A stretch of 64,000 bases of DNA from Aldehydirespirator sp965116865 (GCA_965116865.1 OZ220727.1:3100001-3164000), one strand, 5' to 3'; positions 50,648 to 59,066 are shown, counted from the first letter of the stretch. Translations and numbers: made by a program. Notes: generated by a model from the letters alone, not told the origin.

Positions 50648-52128
50648 GGCCGGACCTCCGCGATGTAGCCGGCCGGGTTGCGCAGGTTCTCGGCCGCCTC
50701 CGTCGAGAGGTCGAGCAGCGTCCCTGCGAACAGCGACACCGTCAACGTGCCCGTCACGGCCAGTGCTGTGGCGGCGTGCATCGTGTGCCTGCCGCGGCGC
50801 GGCGCGGGGCTGGGGAGGGGCCCGTCGGCGCGCCGACCCCAGAAAACCTGGTTCCAGATCTTTGCCATCGACAGCAGGGTCAAGCCGCCGGCCGCGAGCG
50901 CGGCCACCACCACCACCGTGGTCCCTCCCCGGTCGACGGCGGCCGAGATCACCGCCAGTTTCGCGACGAAGCCGGAGAAGGGCGGGATCCCGGCCAGGCT
51001 CAGAGCCGGGATCGCGAACATCACCGCGACCAGCGGCTCACGGCTGGCGAGGCCGCCGGAACGGTCCAACGAGCTCGACCCTTCGTGGTTCTCGATCAGG
51101 CCGCCCACCAGGAACAGGACGGCCTTGACCGGCATGTGGTGGATCAGGAACAGGATGGCTCCGGCTGTGCCCGCCACGGTGAAGAGGCTGAGGCCCATGA
51201 ACATGTATCCGATCTGGCTGATGACATGGAACGACAGGATGCGCTTGACGTCCGACTGTGCCAGGGCCCCCAGGACGCCGACCACCATGGTGAGGGCGGC
51301 CACCAGGAGCATGATCGGCCCCAGGTCCTCCATGCCCATCAGGTTGTGGAACCGGATCATCGAATAGATCCCGACCTTGGTGAGCAGGCCGGCGAACACG
51401 GCGGTGATGGTGGTGGGCGCGGTGGGATAGGAGTCCGGCAGCCAGCTGAAAAGCGGGAACACCGCGGCCTTGGTCCCGAAGACCACCAGGAACCAGCCGC
51501 CGATGCCGAGCCTGACCCCGTCGGCGAGCTGCGGTATGCGCTCGGCCAGCAGCGCCATGTTCACCGTGCCGGTGGCCGTGTACACGAAGGCCACGCCGAA
51601 CAGGAACAGCGTCGAGGCCAGCAGGTTCATCACCACATAGGTCATGCCCGCCCGGACCTGGCTCCGGTTGCCTTGGTGGGTCAGCAGCACGTAGCTGGAG
51701 ACCAGGATCAGCTCGAAGGCTACGAACAGGGTGAACAGGTCGCCGGTGAGGAAGGCGAGGGACACCCCGGAGGTGAGCACGCACAGCAGCGGCCCGCTCA
51801 GCTGGGGGTTCGCCGCCCACACCGTGCGGCGCTGGCCTATGGCGAAGATCTCCACTACGAAGATGATCGTCAGCGCTACCGGGAGGATGAGGGCGGCAAA
51901 GAGGTCGGCCACCAGAACGATGCCGAGTTCCGGTGCCCAGCCGCCGACCCTGACGGTGTGGGCTCCGTCGCGGGACACGGCCACCAGCATGATGTGCGAG
52001 GCGGTCGCGGCCGAGCCCAGGCCGGCGAGGACGGCGATGTCGCGCCCCAGGGGGCGGCCGCGCACGGCCAGGCTGCAGGCCGCGGCGACCAGCGGGGCCA
52101 CGATCGTGACGGAGATCAGACTGGTCAT
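50644..52128 (-). CDS. mnhD: Na+/H+ antiporter subunit D
   Basis: 494 residues from ATG at 52128 (ATGA overlap with mnhC). Homologue of complex I proton-pumping subunits with about 14 membrane helices. Conserved elements include FVAFELILVSSYVLL with the channel Glu, FSWLPDSYPTAPTTITAVFA, the Lys of GLLTKVGIYSMIRF, ALAQSDVKRILSFHVISQIG and LFLIHHMPVKAVLFLVGG. Probably one of the two ion-translocating subunits. Confidence 0.95.
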   Translation of the reverse strand: MTSLISVTIVAPLVAAACSLAVRGRPLGRDIAVLAGLGSAATASHIMLVAVSRDGAHTVRVGGWAPELGIVLVADLFAALILPVALTIIFVVEIFAIGQRRTVWAANPQLSGPLLCVLTSGVSLAFLTGDLFTLFVAFELILVSSYVLLTHQGNRSQVRAGMTYVVMNLLASTLFLFGVAFVYTATGTVNMALLAERIPQLADGVRLGIGGWFLVVFGTKAAVFPLFSWLPDSYPTAPTTITAVFAGLLTKVGIYSMIRFHNLMGMEDLGPIMLLVAALTMVVGVLGALAQSDVKRILSFHVISQIGYMFMGLSLFTVAGTAGAILFLIHHMPVKAVLFLVGGLIENHEGSSSLDRSGGLASREPLVAVMFAIPALSLAGIPPFSGFVAKLAVISAAVDRGGTTVVVVAALAAGGLTLLSMAKIWNQVFWGRRADGPLPSPAPRRGRHTMHAATALAVTGTLTVSLFAGTLLDLSTEAAENLRNPAGYIAEVRP

Positions 52129-52511
52129 GTCGTCTCCGGGTTCTGCTGCCCGGTCGGGACGCCCTCAATGGCCGCGACCCGGCGGTCCTCGAGGTCGTCC
52201 TCCACCAGGTCGTCACCCGAGAGGGTGCGCTGGCGGCTGGCCAGTGCCAGCAGGAACAGCGTCAGCCCGAACGAGATCACGATGGCGGTCAGCGTCAGGG
52301 CCTGCGGCAGCGGGTTGGACATGTCCTGCGGTGCCGTCCCGTCCGCGATGGGCGGGTCGCCGGCCGGACCTCCCGCCGCGATCAACGCGAGCACGGTCGC
52401 GTGCCCCAGCAATGAGTAGCCGAGCACGATCCGGCTCAGCGACCGCCCTGTCAGCAAGTACAGTCCGACCGTGGTGAGGCCGCCTACAGCCAGCAAGAGC
52501 GCGGCGTTCAC
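52125..52511 (-). CDS. mnhC: Na+/H+ antiporter subunit C
   Basis: 128 residues from GTG at 52511. NuoK-like three-helix protein (LLLAVGGLTTVGLYLLTG, RIVLGYSLLGHATVLALIAA, DPLPQALTLTAIVIS-type segment written here as NPLPQALTLTAIVISFGL). The start is the last member of a chain of seven identical-looking starts: its first 15 codons are repeated six times upstream in the 68-bp array that links it to mnhB. Confidence 0.93.
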   Translation of the reverse strand: MNAALLLAVGGLTTVGLYLLTGRSLSRIVLGYSLLGHATVLALIAAGGPAGDPPIADGTAPQDMSNPLPQALTLTAIVISFGLTLFLLALASRQRTLSGDDLVEDDLEDRRVAAIEGVPTGQQNPETT

Positions 52512-52919
52512 TCTGGTTCCCCCGGGTCTGCGCCGACCGTGGTGAGGCTGCCTACAGCCAGCAAGAGCGCGGCGTTCACTCTGGTTCCCCCGGGTCTGCG
52601 CCGACCGTGGTGAGGCTGCCTACAGCCAGCGGGCGCGCGGTGTTCATTCTGGTTCCCCCGGGTCTGCGCTGACCGTGGTGAGGCTGCCTACAGCCAGCAA
52701 GAGCGCGGCGTTCATTCTGGTTCCCCCGGGTCTGCGCTGACGGTGGTGAGGCTGCCTACAGCCAGCGGGCGCGCGGTGTTCATTCTGGTTCCCCCGGGTC
52801 TGCGCTGACGGTGGTGAGGCTGCCTACAGCCAGCGGGCGCGCGGTGTTCATTCTGGTTCCCCCGGGTCTGCGCTGACGGTGGTGAGGCTGCCTACAGCCA
52901 GCGGGCGCGCGGTGTTCAT
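52512..52919 (-). repeat. 68-bp tandem array with six overlapping 23-codon relay ORFs between mnhB and mnhC
   Basis: Six 68-bp units. On the minus strand starts fall at 52919, 52851, 52783, 52715, 52647 and 52579, with the genuine mnhC start at 52511. Each unit encodes a 23-residue peptide (such as MNTARPLAVGSLTTV followed by SADPGEPE) of 72 nt including the stop, whose TGA overlaps the next start by 4 nt (ATGA or GTGA); 72 minus 4 gives 68. The first half is copied from the mnhC start, the second half from the mnhB end (SADPGEPE). This is the only array in the window whose period is not a multiple of three. Confidence 0.96.
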
Positions 52920-53419
52920 TCTGGTTCCCCCGGGTCTGCGCTGACCGGCGGGTCGGCAGCGAACTCGGCCGCGCCCAGCCCGTCGAGCGCCGCGATGACG
53001 GTGCCTACGACGATGGCCGCGACGCCGAGGTCGAACGGCAGGGCGGACCCGGTCTTGACCTTGCCGAGCAGCGGCACCTCCGCCGACAGCACTTGCTGGT
53101 CGAGCAGCGGGTCGCCCCACAGCAGCGGCATCAGCGCGACGCCGGCGACCACGAACACGCCGGCGGCCACCAGGGTGATGCCATAGGTTGGCCGGTGGAA
53201 CCCGGCGATGGTCCGGAGCGCGAGCACCGCCCCGAACACCAGCCCGGCCGCGAACCCGCCGCCGGGGTTGTTGTGGCCCGCGAACAGCAGATAGCAGCCG
53301 ACGACGGTGGCGAACGGGCTTGCCGCCCGGATGCCGAGCCGGATCATGGGCACCGACCCGTCGGGCGCGGCGCCGTTCTGGGACGTGCATGCTCTCATCG
53401 GCGCCTTGGAGCGGATCAT
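52916..53419 (-). CDS. mnhB: Na+/H+ antiporter subunit B
   Basis: 167 residues from ATG at 53419, which overlaps the stop of the relay ORF (ATGA, 53416-53419). The MrpB domain begins MIRLGIRAASPFATVVGCYL and continues LFAGHNNPGGGFAAGLVFGA with the family PGGGFxAG motif, then four membrane helices. A 72-bp duplication provides a second ATG (53347, MIRLGIRAAS), probably the ancestral start. The same frame is open to GTG 53710 through the 15-bp array (LGPRG repeats), but no normal MnhB has such a leader. The end SADPGEPE is the source of half of the 68-bp units. Confidence 0.88.
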   Translation of the reverse strand: MIRSKAPMRACTSQNGAAPDGSVPMIRLGIRAASPFATVVGCYLLFAGHNNPGGGFAAGLVFGAVLALRTIAGFHRPTYGITLVAAGVFVVAGVALMPLLWGDPLLDQQVLSAEVPLLGKVKTGSALPFDLGVAAIVVGTVIAALDGLGAAEFAADPPVSADPGEPE

Positions 53420-53446
53420 GGGCGCCGACCCGTCGAGCGCGGCGCC
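53340..53446 (-). repeat. 72-bp duplication at the mnhB start
   Basis: CGGATCATGGGC(A/G)CCGACC and the next 17 bp occur at 53340 and 53412, exactly 72 bp apart. Each contains ATGATCCG on the minus strand, so the ATGA overlap and the mnhB start are duplicated in frame. Confidence 0.9.
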
Positions 53447-53793
53447 GAGCCCCCGCGGGCCGAGCCCCCGCGGGCCGAGCCCCCGCGGGCCGAGTCCCCG
53501 CGGGCCGAGTCCCCGCGGGCCGAGTCCCCGCGGGCCGAGTCCCCGCGGGCCGAGTCCCCGCGGGCCGAGTCCCCGCGGGCCGAGTCCCCGCGGGCCGAGT
53601 CCCCGCGGGCCGAGTCCCCGCGGGCCGAGCGCGCAGACCGCGGCCGGTGGACGAGGTTGCGAGACGCACAGCGGGACCCCAGGCCCGAGCGGCCCGCGAG
53701 CGACACGCACAGAAGCGGGAGGAACGGCCCGAGCGGCCCGTGGGCGACACGGACGGGAGCGGGGACGGCGCCGCTGCGACGCGACCGGCTCAT
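53416..53793 (-). CDS. 125-codon relay ORF between mnhA and mnhB (repeat-derived)
   Basis: ATG at 53793 overlaps the mnhA stop (ATGA, 53790-53793) and the TGA at 53416-53418 overlaps the mnhB start. The product starts MSRSRRSGAVPAPVRVAHG, has a hydrophobic piece (LGPFLPLLCVSLAG) and then twelve 5-residue repeats (SARGD, later SARGG) from the 15-bp array. No relation to any antiporter subunit. It probably only transmits ribosomes, or it is the remnant of a small gene expanded by repeats. Confidence 0.5.
   Translation of the reverse strand: MSRSRRSGAVPAPVRVAHGPLGPFLPLLCVSLAGRSGLGSRCASRNLVHRPRSARSARGDSARGDSARGDSARGDSARGDSARGDSARGDSARGDSARGDSARGGSARGGSARGGSAPRSTGRRP
53446..53625. repeat. 15-bp tandem array (12 units) between mnhA and mnhB
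   Basis: Twelve units of CGAG(C/T)CCCCGCGGGC. Each contains the 8-bp palindrome CCCGCGGG. Three units have C and nine have T at the fifth base. Confidence 0.95.
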
Positions 53794-56051
53794 CGTCTCA
53801 GCGCTCGCTCGCTCCCAGTGGCGGCGGGCGTCCGGGCGAGGGCCTGGACGCCTATGGCCACAGTGGCCAGGACTAGGACCTCGCCCAGGGTGTCGAGGCC
53901 ACGGATGTCGGTGAGGATGACGTTCACGATGTTGCGGCCGCCGCCCTCGCCGGCGGAGGCTGTCGCCAGATCGGCCAGTGGGGGCGTCCCGACCGGGTCG
54001 CCGGATGCGGCCGCGATCCCGATCACCACCGCGGCCCCGCCGAGTCCGGCGACCGCCATGCGCACTGCCCGCCATCGCAGTCCCGTCATCGGGAAGCTTC
54101 GGGAGAGGCGGCCGAAGGCGAGCACGAAGCCGACCACGACGACCGCCTCGACCAGCAGCTGGGTCAGGGCCAGGTCGGCGGCGCCGTGGACCGCGAAGAC
54201 GGCGGCGACGGCGATACCGGCCGCACCTAGCCCCAGTCCGGCGCCGAGGCGGGTGCCGACGAAGGTCAGAGCGACGGCAGCACCGACGACGGTGGCGACC
54301 AGCACTCCCTGCAGCGGGGTGTCCCACGCGACCAGGTGGTCGAGGCTGATGTCGGCCAGGAACGGGGTGGCGGCAAGCGCGGCGACCGAGGCCATGGTCA
54401 CCAGGTACACGGGCAGCGAACCGTGCTGGACCCGGGCGCAGGTCGCCCGTCCGATGGCGGTGATCGCGTCGATGGTGGCGTCGGTCCGGCGCGCCGCGTG
54501 GTCCGCGGGCGCCTGTCCTGGTAGCCGGGCTATGGCCAGGCCGGCGATCGACCCGACTGCCAGAACCGCGGCAGAGATCCCCAGGGCCGGCGCCAGGCCG
54601 GGCCAGCGGTGGAGGTGCCCGACCGCGGCGCCGCCGCTCAGCCGGGCCGCGGCCGGTCCCAGGACGGCGTCGATCCGGCCCAGCACGGCGAAGGCCGCGA
54701 ACCCGGCCGCCGCGAGGACCGCGGGCGGCACGCTCAGTCCCGCATGACCGCGTGACAGCGGGGTGGCGGGGCCGGGCCCGAAGACCGCGACCAGGAACCG
54801 GGACGTGTATGCCACGGTCAGCACGGAGCCGCCGATCACCCCGAAGCCGACGATCCACGCCTCCGGGCCGTCGAGGTCGAGCACGGCGCCGATGGCGGTC
54901 TCCTTGGCGACGAATCCGAACAGGGGCGGGGCGCCGGCCATGGACAGCCCCGCGAGCACGGCCGTCGCGCAAGCGACCGGCATGGATCGGGCCAGACCCC
55001 CCAGTTCGTCGATTCGGCGGGTTCCCGCCCGCATGTCGACCTCCCCGACGACAAGGAACAGCGCACCCTTGAACAGGGCGTGGGCGACGAGCAGCGAGAC
55101 CGCCGCCAGCACGGCAGCGGGGGTGCCGACGCTGAAGAGCGTGATGAGCATGCCCAGTTGCGAGACAGTGCCCCATGCCAGTATCAGCTTGGCGTCTCGA
55201 TGGCGTAGAGCTCCGAGCGCTCCCCACACGACGGAGGCGACCCCGAAGGCGATTCCGCATCCCCTCCATGCGGCGATCCCGCCGAGGGCGGGACCTGCTG
55301 CCGCGACGAGCACCACGCCCGCCTTCACCATCGTGGCTGCGTGGAGGTAGGCGCTGACGGGGGTGGGAGCGACCATCGCGCCGGGCAGCCACGCGTGGAA
55401 GGGGACCTGGGCCGACTTGGTGGCCGCCGCGACCATCACCAGCACTGCGCCGACGGTGGCCGCGGTCCCTTCGGCAGGGCCCATCTCGCTGATCAGCGTG
55501 GCGCCCGCCGCGTCGGTCACGAGCAGCAGGCCGGCCAGCAGGGCAAGACCGCCCCCGGCGGTCACTGCCAAGGCGCGGCGGGCCGCGACCAGAACCTCAG
55601 CGTCGGTGTTTTTGTGGCCGACGAGGAGGAACGAAGTCACCGACGTCAGCTCCCAGAACACGAACAGCGTCCAGACCGAGTCCGCCCAGACCAGGCCCAG
55701 CATCGCGGTCGAGAAGGCCAGCAGGGTCGTCGCGAATCTGCCGGTGTGAGCCGCGTCCGGCCCGAAGTAACCGAAGGCGTACACGAAGACGAGGACGCCG
55801 ATCCCCGACACGATCAGGGTCATGACTGTCGCGAAGGCGTCGACGCGGAACGTCATCGCCAGATCGAGTCCGCTCACCCAGGCCAGGCCGGCCGTCGCGG
55901 GCTGGCCGTCCCCGAGGCGGGCCGCGCCCCACAGAGCGCTGCACGCGGGCGGGACCGCTCCCACCGGCAGGCTGCGACGGCCCAGCCGGCGGCCGGTGCA
56001 GGCCAAGAGCCCGCACACCGCGACATGCAGGACTAGGAGGCCGAAGATCAA
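53790..56051 (-). CDS. mnhA: Na+/H+ antiporter subunit A
   Basis: 753 residues from TTG at 56051; GAGG seven bases upstream and an in-frame stop just before it support this start. Largest subunit, related to NuoL, with about 18-20 membrane helices. Conserved parts: WTLFVFWELTSVTSFLLVGH with the Glu, AGAMVAPTPVSAYLHAATMV preceded by HAWLPG, GVVLVAAAGPALGG, KLILAWGTVSQLGMLITLFS, HALFKGALFLVVGEVDMRAG. A C-terminal MrpB-like extension is present (LTQLLVEAVVVVGFVLAFGR, DIRGLDTLGEVLVLATVAIG). First gene of the operon. Confidence 0.95.
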   Translation of the reverse strand: MIFGLLVLHVAVCGLLACTGRRLGRRSLPVGAVPPACSALWGAARLGDGQPATAGLAWVSGLDLAMTFRVDAFATVMTLIVSGIGVLVFVYAFGYFGPDAAHTGRFATTLLAFSTAMLGLVWADSVWTLFVFWELTSVTSFLLVGHKNTDAEVLVAARRALAVTAGGGLALLAGLLLVTDAAGATLISEMGPAEGTAATVGAVLVMVAAATKSAQVPFHAWLPGAMVAPTPVSAYLHAATMVKAGVVLVAAAGPALGGIAAWRGCGIAFGVASVVWGALGALRHRDAKLILAWGTVSQLGMLITLFSVGTPAAVLAAVSLLVAHALFKGALFLVVGEVDMRAGTRRIDELGGLARSMPVACATAVLAGLSMAGAPPLFGFVAKETAIGAVLDLDGPEAWIVGFGVIGGSVLTVAYTSRFLVAVFGPGPATPLSRGHAGLSVPPAVLAAAGFAAFAVLGRIDAVLGPAAARLSGGAAVGHLHRWPGLAPALGISAAVLAVGSIAGLAIARLPGQAPADHAARRTDATIDAITAIGRATCARVQHGSLPVYLVTMASVAALAATPFLADISLDHLVAWDTPLQGVLVATVVGAAVALTFVGTRLGAGLGLGAAGIAVAAVFAVHGAADLALTQLLVEAVVVVGFVLAFGRLSRSFPMTGLRWRAVRMAVAGLGGAAVVIGIAAASGDPVGTPPLADLATASAGEGGGRNIVNVILTDIRGLDTLGEVLVLATVAIGVQALARTPAATGSERALRR

Positions 56052-56144
56052 GGACGCGCCTCAGTCGCGAGCATGAGACATCTTAGAGGTCGAGCGAATA
56101 GGCGGGAGCGACGCGGCCCATGCGGGCGAGGCCGTGGCCTGAGC

Positions 56145-56454
56145 GGCTCTCAGGTCGCAGCGAACAAGAGCGGGATCGAACCGCTGCGACACCAGACGCA
56201 CCGACCTCGCGGCTCTCAGGTCGCAGCGAACAAGAGCGGGATCGAACCGCTGCGACACCAGACGCACCGACCTCGCGGCTCTCAGGTCGCAGCGAACAAG
56301 AGCGGGATCGAACCGCTGCGACACCAGACGCACCGACCTCGCGGCTCTCAGGTCGCAGCGAACAAGAGCGGGATCGAACCGCTGCGACACCAGACGCACC
56401 GACCTCGCGGCTCTCAGGTCGCAGCGAACAAGAGCGGGATCGAACCGCTGCGAC
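56145..56454. repeat. 66-bp tandem array (4.7 units) in the divergent mnhA-nhaA promoter region
   Basis: Units start at 56145, 56211, 56277, 56343 and 56409 (GGCTCTCAGGTCGCAGCGAA). Each contains GTCGCAGCG and, 19 bases later, its perfect complement CGCTGCGAC, plus an inner AGCGG/CCGCT stem. The array occupies most of the 530 bp between the divergent starts of mnhA and nhaA; no separate promoter can be picked out. It is open in the nhaA frame but upstream of the likely nhaA start. Confidence 0.95.
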
Positions 56455-56582
56455 ACGACGGGCTCACTCCTGCCCGCGCTAGCTGTTTTGTGCCGGTCGG
56501 GGGCGAACCAGTAGCCTGCAGGCGCCCCGAGGACGGTGGCGTCCCTGGGGCGGTGGTGCAGGACAGGTTCGGCGCGGCTGCA

Positions 56583-57947
56583 ATGGATGGAACGATGGCG
56601 TCAGATTCGGGAGACCGCGCACCCGCGCTGGAACCGTCCCCTGCGCCGGATATCGGCGATGACCGCCGGCTGGCCCGTCGGATCGCCTTGCCGATGCTTC
56701 GCTTCTTCCATTTCCAGGCGGGGGGCGGCATCGCCATGCTCGCGGCCACCGCGGTGGCGCTGGTCTGGGCCAATTCGCCCTGGCAGGACTCCTATCACAC
56801 CTTGCTGGACAGCCATACCCGCTTGGAGTTCGGCGATCTGCTGGTGCTCGACGAGCCGCTGGAGGAGTGGGTCAACGACGCGTTGATGGTGGTGTTCTTC
56901 TTCGTTGTCGGCCTCGAGATCAAGCGCGAACTGGTCGTGGGCGAGTTGCGGCGTCCGGGCGCAGTGGCGCTGCCGTTGATCGCGGCGGTGGGCGGCATGA
57001 CTGTGCCCGCCGTGCTCTACGCCGCGTTCAACGCCGGCGGGGCTGCCTCGGCCGGCTGGGGAATCCCGATGGCGACCGACATCGCCTTCGCGCTGGGCGT
57101 GGTTGCGCTGCTGGGACGCCATGTGCCCAGCTCGCTGAAGGTCTTCCTGCTCACCTTGGCGATCGTCGACGACATCGGGGCGATCCTCGTCATAGCCGTC
57201 TTCTACACGGATGAGATCTCGCTCGGCTGGCTGGCTCTGTCGGGCGGCATCGTGCTCCTGCTGGTTGTGATGCGCTTGATGCGGGTCTGGTACACTCCAG
57301 TGTATCTCGTGGTCGGGGCGGCGTTCTGGCTGACGCTCTTCGAGTCGGGGGTCCACGCCACCATCGCCGGGGTAATCATGGGCATGTTCGCGCCGGCGCG
57401 CCCCCTGGTCGGCCCGGCGAGGTCCAGCCTGTGGATGCAGCGGTCGTTCTCGGACGGCGCCGTCAGTGTGAGGCTGGCCCGACAGGTCGTCTTCGAGGTC
57501 CGCGAGCGGGTGTCGGTGGCCGACCGGCTGGCCGACCTCCTCCATCCTTGGACGAGCTTCTTCATCATTCCCGTCTTCGCGCTGACCAACGCGGGCGTCG
57601 AGCTGTCCGCGGGCTCGCTGGGCGACGCGGTGCGGTCACCGGTCACCGTCGGTGTCGTGGTGGGCTTGGTGGTCGGCAAGCTGGCGGGTGTCACCGCGTT
57701 CTCGTGGCTGGCTGTGCGCACGGGCCTCTGCGAGCTGCCGCGGGGGGCCACCTGGACCCAGATGCTCGGTATCGGCGCGGTGGCCGGCATCGGCTTCACG
57801 GTGTCGCTGTTCATCACCAACCTGGCTTTCGAGCAGCAAGCGCTCACCGACCAGGCGAAGATCGGCATCCTCGTGGCGTCGACCGTCGCGGCGCTGGCCG
57901 GCGCCACTGTCCTCCGCTTTTCTCGATCAGCCGCCCCGACCTCATAG
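56583..57947 (+). CDS. nhaA: Na+/H+ antiporter NhaA
   Basis: 454 residues from ATG at 56583 (ATG at 56595, preceded by GGATGGAACG, is an alternative). Electrogenic antiporter of the NhaA family: AMLAATAVALVWANSPW, FFFVVGLEIKRELVVGELR, GWGIPMATDIAFALGVVALL, the paired catalytic aspartates in LTLAIVDDIGAILVIAVFY, and LHPWTSFFIIPVFALTNAGV near the C-terminus. About 12 membrane helices. Divergent from the mnh operon, so two independent Na+ extrusion systems share one regulatory region. The open frame extends back to 56073 through the array, but that part is repeat sequence. Confidence 0.95.
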   Translation: MDGTMASDSGDRAPALEPSPAPDIGDDRRLARRIALPMLRFFHFQAGGGIAMLAATAVALVWANSPWQDSYHTLLDSHTRLEFGDLLVLDEPLEEWVNDALMVVFFFVVGLEIKRELVVGELRRPGAVALPLIAAVGGMTVPAVLYAAFNAGGAASAGWGIPMATDIAFALGVVALLGRHVPSSLKVFLLTLAIVDDIGAILVIAVFYTDEISLGWLALSGGIVLLLVVMRLMRVWYTPVYLVVGAAFWLTLFESGVHATIAGVIMGMFAPARPLVGPARSSLWMQRSFSDGAVSVRLARQVVFEVRERVSVADRLADLLHPWTSFFIIPVFALTNAGVELSAGSLGDAVRSPVTVGVVVGLVVGKLAGVTAFSWLAVRTGLCELPRGATWTQMLGIGAVAGIGFTVSLFITNLAFEQQALTDQAKIGILVASTVAALAGATVLRFSRSAAPTS

Positions 57948-58141
57948 ACGCCCTGACGACCCAGCACGGCCGGCGAGGCGCGGGAGAAGACAGGTGGATC
58001 GCCGTCAGCCTGCCCGATCAGCAAGCTCTCCGAGCCGCCCTCGCTATCTCCGTAGAGAGTTGTCATTCGCCTTGCTACGACTGGTTCAGCCGGAGTCCCG
58101 GCGGGCCTGAGTCGATCATCTCGTCATGGACTCGACGGCCG

Positions 58142-58423
58142 TTAAGCAGGAGTTTTCGGCTTCGGAAACACCGCATCCAGCGCCACTCCCAGTGCCTCTC
58201 GCAGCACCGTCCAGTCTCTGCCCGGGTCGTTGAGCATTTCGAGCACGTTTCTGAGAACGGGGTCACCCGAGAGTAACTGCTCCGCCTCGACGAGTAGCGC
58301 CGCTGCACAGATGCACGCGTCGAGAACGTCCATCAATACCTGTGACCAAACCTCCCGTGCCGCTTCCCAAATGTCACCGGCGGTGACATCGAGTCCTCTG
58401 GACGGATCCTCCACATCGATCAC
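58142..58423 (-). CDS. Small hypothetical protein, last gene of the defence-like cluster
   Basis: 93 residues from GTG at 58423 (VIDVEDPSRGLDVTAGDIW). Acidic and helical, with two cysteines (DACICAAALLVEAEQ). The frame is open upstream across the end of the AAA gene (TSFLANDKCSTFRDSLSSD), so it may be longer or be a continuation displaced by a frameshift. No family recognised. The preceding 190 bp after nhaA (57948-58141) hold nothing recognisable. Confidence 0.5.
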   Translation of the reverse strand: MIDVEDPSRGLDVTAGDIWEAAREVWSQVLMDVLDACICAAALLVEAEQLLSGDPVLRNVLEMLNDPGRDWTVLREALGVALDAVFPKPKTPA

Positions 58424-58469
58424 ATCGATGCCGTAGTCCGAACTCAGCGAGTCGCGAAATGTGCTGCAT

Positions 58470-59066
58470 TTATCGTTTGCGAGGAACGAAGTCTCGGTAT
58501 TCGAAGTAGGGGCGCTCGCCGGTCTCGACGATGAGCCGCGCTAGCTTGTGCAGTATCTCCTCGTCCGTCGCGAGGTCCTGCTCCTTCAGGGATTCCCTCA
58601 GCGTCCAGACGGCGTTGTCTCGGCTCTTCCGGTTGCCGAGAGTGGCGAGCCACTGCCGGAACTCGAGCGAGATGAGGCGCTGCTGGGCCTCCGCGCTGCT
58701 CGGATAGAGCAACTCCCAGAGGGCCTTCGCCACCTCATAGCGTCCAACTTGGCGCATCAGACGGTTGGCGAGGTCGTAGAACGCGACACCGGGATTCTCG
58801 AAGAAATACGGCTTGACGCGGTACTCGGGAAGAACCTTGGCCTGAATCCAGTTGAGAATGAATGTCTTGCCGGTGCCGTACCCGCCTTCGATGACGAGTG
58901 CTCTGTCGCCCTCGGAATCGGCAAGCTCGCGAATGTGCCCGCTCAACTCGGCCTCCCACCGATCTGGCAGCGAGAGATCGGTCAGGAAGCCGGTGCCGGT
59001 CGTGGCCGGCGGGAATGGATTGCGGACAAGGCCGAGACGTTGAAGGTGGTCGTCGGTGTCGGTCAT
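58470..59066 (-). CDS. AAA-type ATPase, short or C-terminally truncated
   Basis: 198 residues from ATG at 59066 (ATGA overlap with the gene before it). Starts HLQRLGLVRNPFPPATTGTG, a layout common to ORC/BREX-type ATPases (GLxxNPF...). Walker A is EGGYGTGKTFIL (about residues 60-71), and a later segment NPGVAFYDLANRLMRQVGRY resembles helical lids. No Walker B (hhhhDE) is found before the stop at 58470, so the protein seems to end before the catalytic core is complete. It may be truncated, or work with another subunit. Confidence 0.7.
   Translation of the reverse strand: MTDTDDHLQRLGLVRNPFPPATTGTGFLTDLSLPDRWEAELSGHIRELADSEGDRALVIEGGYGTGKTFILNWIQAKVLPEYRVKPYFFENPGVAFYDLANRLMRQVGRYEVAKALWELLYPSSAEAQQRLISLEFRQWLATLGNRKSRDNAVWTLRESLKEQDLATDEEILHKLARLIVETGERPYFEYRDFVPRKR

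Noticed and set aside
52848..53750. 300-codon minus-strand frame covering mnhB
   Set aside because: Arg/Ala-rich shadow of mnhB in another frame; only its last 23 codons coincide with a relay mini-ORF.
56145..56454. tRNA-like sequences (AGCGGGATCGAACCGCT resembling a T-arm, followed by ACACCA)
   Set aside because: The 7-base loop lacks the TTC consensus, there is no acceptor, D or anticodon stem upstream, and the motif is simply part of the 66-bp repeat.
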